From: Nitrospirota bacterium
GTDB lineage: Bacteria > Nitrospirota > JACRHJ01
Direction: 5' to 3'
Length of the DNA stretch: 27,230 bases
NCBI GenBank assembly: GCA_027328825.1
Contig: DAHWTK010000008.1
Location: 1-27,230 of the forward strand
How positions within the stretch are numbered: the stretch's first letter is position 1; each line of letters begins with the position of its first letter. Position numbers and translations under genes: made by a program. Positions 21,402-27,230 of this stretch are shown here, in pieces. The notes beneath the pieces were generated by a model. The model was not told the origin of the DNA and ran no database searches. It saw only the letters and a list, made by a program, of their open reading frames with translations.

Positions 21402-22811
21402 ATGAAACGGCTGTATTTATCATTAATTACGGCCATTTTCTTCCTCGTTTCACCATTGCTGGCCGTTGCTTCGGATTATACCTCAGGCCCCAACCCGACT
21501 CCTTCCGTAGGTCAACAGGTTATAAGGGAAGGGGATTATGCAATCGAACTGGTTAAAACGCTAAAAATCGGCCCGGTGGAGAAGGAAATCGATGCCGAAA
21601 CCGCGCTCGCCAATATCGGCATAGCCCCGACAAGCGGCTGGATTTCCAATTTCCCGGTCACTCCGGATATTATTGTTCAGTTGCAGACAGCCATTGACGC
21701 CGCCGCCGACGCGGGTAAGCTGCCGATGAACAAGGCCGATGCGGAGCAGGCTTTTGCCGCATTGAATAACAATATGGGCATTGAAATTTCGCAGGCGGGG
21801 CAGGGAGAGCAATATACCAGCGACGAGGCATACACTGCGCCGACGGTGATAAACAACTACTACTACGACGAAGGCCCTCCGGTTATAACTTACTATTCTC
21901 CGCCGCCGGATTTCGCATACCTGTATCTCTGGGATCCATTCCCGTTCTGGTGCGGCGGGTTCTGGTTCCCCGGATACTATGTCCTTTCGGACTTCGATTT
22001 TACATTTGTAACCTATAACCGCTTCGCGTTTATAGACAGGGACGAATTCCGGTTCTACAGGCACAACAACTGGCTGTTGCGCAAGGACAGGCAGATAAGC
22101 AGTCATGTAATCGACCCGGCTACAAGACGCGCCGTCGCGCTTGACCCGGTTTCCCAGCGGCCCCTTGCCAGGACTTCTTTCAGGCCGATAGGCGCGAAGA
22201 CCTTCGCGCCGGTATCGAGGGCAACCCTGCGCGAACAGAAGATGACGGGCAATGCCGGGTTCAGGGGAGAAAGGCGGTTTGGCCGCTTTAACAGCAGGAG
22301 CGCGGGGAGGATTCTGAACAGGAGTATCAATCGTCCAGGCACTCCCGGCGCGCCAGTTTTCGGAAGGAATCTGAGGCCTTCGCATGGTTTCCGGCGCGGT
22401 TCCGCGCCCGCGAGGTCTTTCGGTAATTTTAACAGACCCGGAGCCTCCGGCGGGATTCCGTGGAGGAGGTCTGAGAATATTACAGGCCGGTATAACGCGC
22501 CGAACGTCCAGAGGTCGTTTAACAGGCCAGTTGCAGGCGGAAGCAGGTTCAGGGAAAGTAGAGTATCCAATGCCCCTGTCAGGTCGTTTAATGCGCCTGT
22601 AAGGTCATTCAATGCGCCGGTGAGGTCTTTCAGCGCGCCGGTGAGGTCGTTCAATGCGCCCTCAAGGTCGTTCAGCGCACCAGCAGGCGGCGCCTTCCGG
22701 GGCGGGTCGATAGGTGGGGGACGCAGCTTCGGCGGCGGGCGCGGTTTCAGTGGAGGCGGGCTTAGCTTTGGCGGGCATGGCGGTGGTTTTGGCGGTCGCG
22801 CAGGGAAATGA
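21402..22811 (+). CDS. Secreted aromatic- and Arg/Gly-rich protein with heptapeptide repeats, function unknown
   Basis: Not a family I recognise. The 469-residue product has a Sec signal peptide (residues 1-23, cleavage after AVA). Residues about 24-150 form a soluble segment with IGIAPTSGWISNFPVTPDII; then a Tyr/Pro/Trp/Phe-rich stretch (about 150-215) with YYYDEGPPVITYYSPPPDF and FWCGGFWFPGYYV; then an Arg/Ser/Phe-rich region. Residues 390-424 are five tandem copies of NAPVRSF-type heptads, followed by a Gly-rich C-terminus ending GGRAGK. Such composition suggests an extracytoplasmic, perhaps surface-associated or self-assembling protein. It ends 16 nt before the ECF sigma gene, so the two are probably one operon. 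Confidence 0.85.
   Translation: MKRLYLSLITAIFFLVSPLLAVASDYTSGPNPTPSVGQQVIREGDYAIELVKTLKIGPVEKEIDAETALANIGIAPTSGWISNFPVTPDIIVQLQTAIDAAADAGKLPMNKADAEQAFAALNNNMGIEISQAGQGEQYTSDEAYTAPTVINNYYYDEGPPVITYYSPPPDFAYLYLWDPFPFWCGGFWFPGYYVLSDFDFTFVTYNRFAFIDRDEFRFYRHNNWLLRKDRQISSHVIDPATRRAVALDPVSQRPLARTSFRPIGAKTFAPVSRATLREQKMTGNAGFRGERRFGRFNSRSAGRILNRSINRPGTPGAPVFGRNLRPSHGFRRGSAPARSFGNFNRPGASGGIPWRRSENITGRYNAPNVQRSFNRPVAGGSRFRESRVSNAPVRSFNAPVRSFNAPVRSFSAPVRSFNAPSRSFSAPAGGAFRGGSIGGGRSFGGGRGFSGGGLSFGGHGGGFGGRAGK
22569..22673 (+). repeat. Five tandem 21-bp repeats (in frame)
   Basis: Units at 22569, 22590, 22611, 22632 and 22653 each encode N/S-A-P-V/S-R-S-F; a partial sixth begins at 22674. Units differ mostly at third codon positions (GCC/GCG, CCT/CCG/CCC, GTC/GTA/GTG, TCG/TCA/TCT, TTT/TTC), keeping the heptad nearly unchanged. 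Confidence 0.9.
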
Positions 22812-22815
22812 GCGT

Positions 22816-22821
22816 TATAAT
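22816..22821 (+). promoter_or_regulatory. Possible -10 box directly before the ECF sigma gene
   Basis: A perfect TATAAT ends 6 nt before ATG 22828, the same spacing as at 19857. No good -35 is found at 16-18 nt, so this internal promoter is uncertain. Confidence 0.3.
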
Positions 22822-22827
22822 AGAGGA

Positions 22828-23394
22828 ATGAACATTTCCCTGGAAGAACTGCCGGACGAGAGTCTCGTGGAGTCGGCCAAATCCGGTGAGGACGAGGCAT
22901 TCGCCGAGCTTGTCAGGAGGCATAAGCGAAAGGTCTTGAGGCTTGCTTCCAGGTACGCCCTGGACAGGGGCGAACTTGACGATATCGCCCAGGATATTTT
23001 CATAAAAATATACCGGAACCTGGGTAGTTACAGGAGGGAAGCGCCTTTCGAGCATTGGCTGACAAGGGTGGCGATAAGCGCGTGTTACGACTTCCTGCGC
23101 AAGAAAAAGAACGCCAGACGAGACGTGCCGATTGAAGACGTGGAATATTACCTGAGCGTTCCGGCGGATGGGGGAAAGAAATTAGAGGCGTTGCAGGCGA
23201 AAGAGATGCTCGACAATGCGCTTTCAAAGCTGAAGCCCATGGAGCGGATAGTCATAACCCTGATGGAGCTCGAGGAAAAGTCCGTGAAAGAAATTGCGGT
23301 AATTACAGGGCTTTCCGAGGCTAACATAAAGGTCCGGGCGTTCCGGGCGCGGAAGGCGTTGAAGAAAATACTTGGTGTTAACGACGGGGTATGA
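22828..23394 (+). CDS. ECF-family RNA polymerase sigma factor
   Basis: The 188-residue protein directs RNA polymerase to a stress regulon. Region sigma2 spans about residues 20-95: FAELVRRHKRKVLRLASRY, the DDIAQDIFIKIYRNLGSYR core-binding/-10 segment, and FEHWLTRVAISACYDFLRKKKN. Region sigma4 is about 130-182: LKPMERIVITLMELEEKSVKEIAVITGLSEANIKVR with an HTH for the -35 element. ATG 22828 gives the usual N-terminus; the frame is open further upstream but only inside the preceding gene. AGAGGA directly adjoins the ATG, too close for normal use. The stop overlaps the next gene by ATGA. Confidence 0.95.
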   Translation: MNISLEELPDESLVESAKSGEDEAFAELVRRHKRKVLRLASRYALDRGELDDIAQDIFIKIYRNLGSYRREAPFEHWLTRVAISACYDFLRKKKNARRDVPIEDVEYYLSVPADGGKKLEALQAKEMLDNALSKLKPMERIVITLMELEEKSVKEIAVITGLSEANIKVRAFRARKALKKILGVNDGV

Positions 23395-23690
23395 ATATGA
23401 ATAATAAAATCGACGAGCTTTTTAATGCGGCGCGGACTTTGGAGCCTGAAATATCAGGCGCTGAGTTTGGACTGGAAACGAGGGTGCTGGCGCGGCTCCG
23501 GGCAGAGCGTGAAGCCCAGACAGTCTGGTTTACCTGGACATGGAGGCTCGTGCCGGTATTTATGGTCCTCGTCATGGTTCTTAGCGGTTGGTATTATTTG
23601 TTTACGCCGACGATGGATATGCGCACCGCCCTGACGGCCAATTATAATCAGACCATGTATTTGAGCAGTCTAATGGGAGACAGAAGATGA
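23391..23690 (+). CDS. Small single-TM protein, putative anti-sigma factor
   Basis: The 99-residue protein has a polar cytosolic part (residues 1-50, including LEPEISGAEFGLETRVLARLRAE in two adjoining stretches), one TM helix at about 52-70 (LVPVFMVLVMVLSGWYYL) and a short periplasmic tail. It lacks a zinc-binding HxxxCxxC anti-sigma motif. The assignment rests on position: ATGA overlaps with both the ECF sigma gene before it and the Spy-like gene after it, and on topology like CnrY-type anti-sigma proteins. ATG 23391 and 23397 are both possible starts. No detectable sequence motif proves the function. Confidence 0.7.
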   Translation: MNMNNKIDELFNAARTLEPEISGAEFGLETRVLARLRAEREAQTVWFTWTWRLVPVFMVLVMVLSGWYYLFTPTMDMRTALTANYNQTMYLSSLMGDRR

Positions 23691-24064
23691 AAAGATGGAA
23701 GGCAGTCCTGGGCGTAATTTCCATATTCATTCTTGGGACCATTGCCGGCGGCATAATAAGCAGTGCGATAATCCGGCACTGCCAGCCCTGGGGAAGACCG
23801 CCTTCCAGGGAAGAAGTCGTCAGGAAGCTGAGCCGCAGGCTGGATCTGGATGCCAACCAGAGGGCGCAGGTGGAGGTTATAGTAAACGACGCCCATAACC
23901 AGATGCGCGAGATGCGTCGGGAAGACAAGCCAAAGATCGATTCCATATTGACGGACGCGCAGGCCAAGATAATGACGGTGCTCCGTCCAAATCAGAAACA
24001 GAAATTTGATAAACTTATCGCCAGATGGAAAGAGAGACGGGGAAAAATTGACAAAGGCAACTGA
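23687..24064 (+). CDS. Membrane-anchored Spy/CpxP/CnrX-like periplasmic protein
   Basis: The 125-residue protein has an N-terminal uncleaved-looking anchor (residues 5-29) and a helical periplasmic domain. It contains LTxxQ-like turns (LDLDANQRAQVEVI and LRPNQKQKFDKLI), as in Spy/CpxP and heavy-metal-sensor proteins such as CnrX. H31, C32 and H70 could bind metal, but this is only a possibility. Such proteins bind metals or unfolded proteins and modulate envelope-stress regulators. The ATGA overlap with the putative anti-sigma gene argues for joint function: sensor, anti-sigma, sigma. Confidence 0.8.
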   Translation: MKRWKAVLGVISIFILGTIAGGIISSAIIRHCQPWGRPPSREEVVRKLSRRLDLDANQRAQVEVIVNDAHNQMREMRREDKPKIDSILTDAQAKIMTVLRPNQKQKFDKLIARWKERRGKIDKGN

Positions 24065-24090
24065 CGTGGGCGATTTAAAAATAAAAACTA

Positions 24091-25140
24091 TCAGGTGTTT
24101 CTGGATTGCAGGAAGGAGAGATTAGACCAGAAACGTCTCGCTGTCGGTAGGGACAAGACTCCATATAGAGCTCCCAGGCCGTGGCTTATATGAAGCATGG
24201 CGAATACTGGCGGCATGATGAATAAAAATTTAAAATTCCTTTTCTTCATGCTTATCTTTATAGAGAAATAAAGGGCGGTAAGCAGATATGAACCTGCTAT
24301 TGCAGATAGAATCCAGATGAAAACCGGCGAGAAGACAGAAAAGGCGGTCGATGCGATAAGCGAAACGACAAATACGAGCGGTATCATATGCCTTACGGAA
24401 ACCGGCCTCACGCGGCTTTCTTTTAACGAAGAGAATACTGACAGGCCGTTACTCCAGTTATGTTTCAGAAATGATTTTATATCCGAGCGCGCGTAATACT
24501 TGCAGGAAATATCGGGCGCAAGCAGAATCTTGCCGCCGGATGCCCTTAGCCTGCAATTGAACTCCATATCCTGGTGCTTTGCAAGCCGCTCATTAAAAAG
24601 CCCGATTCGCTTGAAAACCTCTTTTTTATAGCAGCCTCCAAACACTGTGTCTACAAATAACGGTTCCCTGGCCCCCGCCCTGAATATCGAATTTCCGACC
24701 CCGAATTTATGCGACAACGCCTGCGCTACGGCCTCGCCTTTCAGTGTGTTGTCCCTTGGCACGGTGACCATCACGCCACCGACATTATCTGCGCCATAAT
24801 CGTGAAGGTATCTTACGCACTTGGAAATATAATCGCGTGAATAAACTGCGTGCATCCCCATTATTATTATAATATCCCCGCAGGCATTTTTAATACCGAT
24901 GTTGAACGCGCAGGGCGTTATTTTCTTACTGTTTTCAAGTACTCGGATAAATTTATATTTTTCGGCATAATCAACGAGGATTTTTTTTGAGCCATCCTCG
25001 CTCATGCCGTCGATAACCAGAACTTCCAGGCTGCCCTTGGGGTAGTCCGACGAGATTATGGAATCCAGACATCCCGCGATGAATTTCTCTTCATTGCGGC
25101 ATGGCAGGATTACGCTGACAGAAGGGAGCAGTTCAGGCAT
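24091..25140 (-). CDS. ExoA-like family 2 glycosyltransferase
   Basis: The 349-residue protein has an N-terminal GT-A domain: VSVILPCRNEEKFIAGCLDS, VLVIDGMSEDGS, TPCAFNIGIKNACGDIIIIM, FGGCYKKEVFKRIGLFNE and HQDMEFNCRLRASGGKI. The C-terminus (about 250-335) has two to three membrane segments, as in ExoA-type exopolysaccharide transferases. The usual acidic metal motif after the nucleotide-binding strand reads GMHAVYSRDY here, so the typical first aspartate is absent. It likely adds a sugar to an undecaprenyl-linked intermediate at the cytosolic face. The start overlaps the stop of the GT4 gene by 8 nt. Confidence 0.92.
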   Translation of the reverse strand: MPELLPSVSVILPCRNEEKFIAGCLDSIISSDYPKGSLEVLVIDGMSEDGSKKILVDYAEKYKFIRVLENSKKITPCAFNIGIKNACGDIIIIMGMHAVYSRDYISKCVRYLHDYGADNVGGVMVTVPRDNTLKGEAVAQALSHKFGVGNSIFRAGAREPLFVDTVFGGCYKKEVFKRIGLFNERLAKHQDMEFNCRLRASGGKILLAPDISCKYYARSDIKSFLKHNWSNGLSVFSSLKESRVRPVSVRHMIPLVFVVSLIASTAFSVFSPVFIWILSAIAGSYLLTALYFSIKISMKKRNFKFLFIMPPVFAMLHISHGLGALYGVLSLPTARRFWSNLSFLQSRNT

Positions 25141-26269
25141 GACAGCACCTTTTGTGAACCGCCGGATTCAGAATTCTATCATAGAGCGCAAGCAGCTTTT
25201 CCCCTTCTTTTTCCCAGTTATATTTTTCCATTACAGCCTTGACCCCGTTTGCACCCATCTTTCTGCAGAGTTCAGGGTTATTCGCCAGATACATTATTTT
25301 TTCTGCTATCCGGGCAGGGGATGTAGGATCAACCGTTAACCCGCATTCATTTTCCATAATTATTTTTTCAAGATTGACAAAATTGGAGCCGAGCACTGGC
25401 AGGCCGGCCATCATATATTCAAACAGTTTGATGCTGTTCTCTCCGTGATACAGATAGCCGGGAACAGGTTGAATTAATATGAGGCCTGCGTCGCATCCCG
25501 GCAGCAGTTCAAGCACCTTTTCCCAGGGTATGAATCCAAGATAATCCACTTTGGAGTATCCCTTGAAGCGCTTCATTCTGCTGTGGTCTTCCTCCGACAT
25601 GGGACCGGCAAGCACAAGCCTTACCTGGTCGCTTACGAGTTCCATCGCTTCTACCATTTTAAAAAGACCTCTGTCCTCCTCAAGACCTCCTATATAAACG
25701 CACTTGAAAATACTGCTTGTTTTTTTTGGCCTGGCAGATATACTGCCTTTATAAGGCGGGTTGCTGACAGTTACTGCCATTCCTTTGAATTTTTCTTCGG
25801 TTACCCTGTCCGTCGTTATGATTCCGCTGAACGTTCTGCCAGCCAGGGTTTCGAGAAAGTCATAAATCAAGGCGATTATCTGACGAAAACCCGCGGGAAT
25901 CCGTTTCCTCGACATAATCTTCAATTTATAATATTCATGCGAATCATAGATTACCTTGCTCCCTAAAAACCTTAAAACAATACCCACAGGGATAAGTTCA
26001 GGGTCGTGGAAATGATATACGTCGGCCTTCTCTTTTACAGCCGCTGCCAGAACATTAAGCGGAGTTAAAATTGCCTTGCCAAGCTTGCCGGATACTTTTT
26101 TGATTGCCTTTATCCTTATGCCGTCCAGTATTTCGTCAGCTCTATGCGGCGCGATGATAGCCGTGTCGTAACCAGCCCCTGCAATGCTCTTTGCCTGTTT
26201 GTGGAATATGCGGTCGTCGTTTGCCTTGTGCGACGAAGTCAGTATGCGCACTTTTGGTTTCAGGTTCAA
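25133..26269 (-). CDS. Family 4 (GT-B) glycosyltransferase
   Basis: The 378-residue protein has the GT-B fold: an N-terminal acceptor domain with ADVYHFHDPELIPVG and VIYDSHEYY, and a C-terminal GT4 domain with YIGGLEEDRGLFKMVEA, VDYLGFIPWEKVLELLPGCD and the nucleotide-sugar-binding ENSIKLFEYMMAGLPVL (E-x7-E type). Retaining transfer of a sugar during surface glycan synthesis is expected; donor and acceptor unknown. The start is TTG at 26269 with GGAGGG just upstream, overlapping the FemAB-like stop as TTGA. This places it between the acyltransferase and the GT2 in one operon. Confidence 0.93.
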   Translation of the reverse strand: MNLKPKVRILTSSHKANDDRIFHKQAKSIAGAGYDTAIIAPHRADEILDGIRIKAIKKVSGKLGKAILTPLNVLAAAVKEKADVYHFHDPELIPVGIVLRFLGSKVIYDSHEYYKLKIMSRKRIPAGFRQIIALIYDFLETLAGRTFSGIITTDRVTEEKFKGMAVTVSNPPYKGSISARPKKTSSIFKCVYIGGLEEDRGLFKMVEAMELVSDQVRLVLAGPMSEEDHSRMKRFKGYSKVDYLGFIPWEKVLELLPGCDAGLILIQPVPGYLYHGENSIKLFEYMMAGLPVLGSNFVNLEKIIMENECGLTVDPTSPARIAEKIMYLANNPELCRKMGANGVKAVMEKYNWEKEGEKLLALYDRILNPAVHKRCCHA

Positions 26270-27230
26270 ATTCCCTCCGTTTCGCCGGGGTTTATCCAGC
26301 CTTTTTTCCTGTGCAGGGTCAGGTATTTATGCGCCTTAAACCCGAAATAAGCCGCTTTTGAAGGCACCTTTATTGCCCGGAAGCACGGTTTGAGTTCGCC
26401 TCCCCAGCCCCTGTAGAACCGCTCGACACCCATGAGCGAGGAACCTTCAAAGTCGAAATCAAGCCCCATTTCGAGGGCGTCCTCGATCATTCTTCCAAAA
26501 ATAAGCATATTAATGTGGCTGTCTCTGCGGATTGTAGAGTCCATGCCGCCCACAAGCGAATACGCGGTGCGGTTATCCCAGACCATTATCGAGGCGCATA
26601 CCGGCTTGCCGTTCCTGTCTTTTATGAGATAAGATTTTCCCGCCTTTCTGTTCCTGACCGTTTCCCACCATCCGGGCAGTCCGGAATATTGTGCGACCTC
26701 GAATTTTTTTCTTCTCATGGTTTCCCGGAACGGCAGGTCCATATCGCTGAAGGGCGCGTCTGTTATTATATCGGAGTAACCTTCCCGTGCGGCCTCTCTT
26801 CCGGCATCCTTTAAAAAACGTCTTGCTTTTCTCGACATGTTGCTATGCCATATCTCCGCGCTTCCGGCCTTGATGAGATAGGTATATAATACCTGGGTCT
26901 CGAACCCGTTCCACATGAACGGCATCAGATCGGTGCAGAACCTCCACAGGTGGAAATCGTAAAAATCCAGCCTTGGGAGAGACTGCAAAGATTGTATGAT
27001 TTCTTTTTTGGCGTGGGAGTATACGGACGGCCTGCCGGGCCTGGTGCATGCCCTGAATATAGGGCCGTTGACAGGGGTAAGGGGGGGCTTTGTAAGCCCC
27101 TTTATGCCAAGCAAATCCATCACCTTGGGCATACCCGGAAACCGTGATACATAGACGGGCATTCCCGCTTCTATCTCTCCGTTTTCGTCAAGGAGAACAT
27201 GGATTGCGAAATCGATTCCCCACGCCTTGT
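26266..27230 (-). CDS. FemAB/GNAT-like acyltransferase, N-terminus outside window
   Basis: At least 320 residues are visible; the frame stays open through the right edge, so the N-terminal codons lie beyond 27230. The ATG at 27162 is internal: upstream codons read KAWGIDFAIHVLLDENGEIE. The C-terminal GNAT domain shows GKPVCASIMVWDNRTAYSLV, HINMLIFGRMIEDALEMG and LDFDFEGSSLMGVERFYRGW, the last diagnostic for FemAB/FemX-type (peptidoglycan-bridge or BioF2-like) transferases found in exopolysaccharide loci. Substrate unknown; a glycan or lipid-linked amino-sugar acylation fits the neighbouring glycosyltransferases. Confidence 0.88.
   Translation of the reverse strand, partial: KAWGIDFAIHVLLDENGEIEAGMPVYVSRFPGMPKVMDLLGIKGLTKPPLTPVNGPIFRACTRPGRPSVYSHAKKEIIQSLQSLPRLDFYDFHLWRFCTDLMPFMWNGFETQVLYTYLIKAGSAEIWHSNMSRKARRFLKDAGREAAREGYSDIITDAPFSDMDLPFRETMRRKKFEVAQYSGLPGWWETVRNRKAGKSYLIKDRNGKPVCASIMVWDNRTAYSLVGGMDSTIRRDSHINMLIFGRMIEDALEMGLDFDFEGSSLMGVERFYRGWGGELKPCFRAIKVPSKAAYFGFKAHKYLTLHRKKGWINPGETEGI

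Noticed and set aside
22569..22680. Regular 21-bp repeats as a CRISPR array
   Set aside because: Units are contiguous with no spacers and are in frame inside a coding region.
22714..22827. Longer ECF sigma protein starting inside the upstream gene
   Set aside because: The extra 38 residues are Ala/Gly-rich out-of-frame translation of the preceding gene's Gly-rich tail; sigma homology starts after ATG 22828.
27160..27162. ATG as the true start of the FemAB-like gene
   Set aside because: The frame is open to the window edge with plausible coding sequence, so the N-terminus lies outside.

Overview
The window is a bacterial chromosome segment of moderately high G+C content. Its left 60% is one long ribosomal-protein gene train on the + strand: the 3' end of tuf, then the S10, spc and alpha operons in canonical order (rpsJ-rplC-rplD-rplW-rplB-rpsS-rplV-rpsC-rplP-rpmC-rpsQ / rplN-rplX-rplE-rpsN-rpsH-rplF-rplR-rpsE-rpmD-rplO-secY-adk-map-infA-rpmJ / rpsM-rpsK-rpsD-rpoA-rplQ). 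I see no strong terminator until a perfect bidirectional one after rplQ. The direct tuf-rpsJ junction, the adk-map-infA insert after secY, rpsD inside the alpha operon, and zinc-binding (Cys-rich) forms of S14, S4, L36, L24 and adenylate kinase fit a deep-branching Gram-negative lineage of the Deltaproteobacteria/Nitrospirota kind. This placement is inference; no marker here fixes the phylum.

From 16.3 to 19.6 kb a minus-strand group reads NYN-nuclease/OB-like protein, hisS, a YfcE/MJ0936-type metallophosphoesterase and an HD-domain hydrolase. The last three are tightly coupled, with a 4-nt overlap and a 1-nt gap. A good sigma-70-type promoter precedes the NYN gene, back to back with a promoter for the + strand gene at 19.86 kb.

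From 19.86 to 24.06 kb the + strand carries an ArnT/PMT-like membrane glycosyltransferase. It is followed by a compact four-gene unit: a secreted aromatic- and Arg/Gly-rich protein with a 7-residue tandem repeat, an ECF sigma factor, a one-TM putative anti-sigma factor and a membrane-anchored Spy/CpxP/CnrX-like protein. The last three overlap by ATGA. A sequence resembling an ECF-type promoter lies before the secreted-protein gene, so the unit may be self-activating. This is the most system-like, least familiar part of the window.

From 24.09 kb to the right edge the minus strand carries an envelope-polysaccharide group: a FemAB/GNAT-like acyltransferase (cut by the window edge), a GT4 glycosyltransferase and an ExoA-like GT2 glycosyltransferase, all overlapping by a few bases.

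Other signals are non-ATG starts concentrated in small-subunit ribosomal protein genes, two dispersed-repeat-like palindromic elements inside operon spacers, a structured rpsM-rpsK spacer, a hairpin before rpoA, a long low-complexity tail on L17, and two promoters placed so that their transcripts would be leaderless. No tRNA, rRNA, CRISPR array, transposase gene or gene-free stretch above 300 bases was seen.
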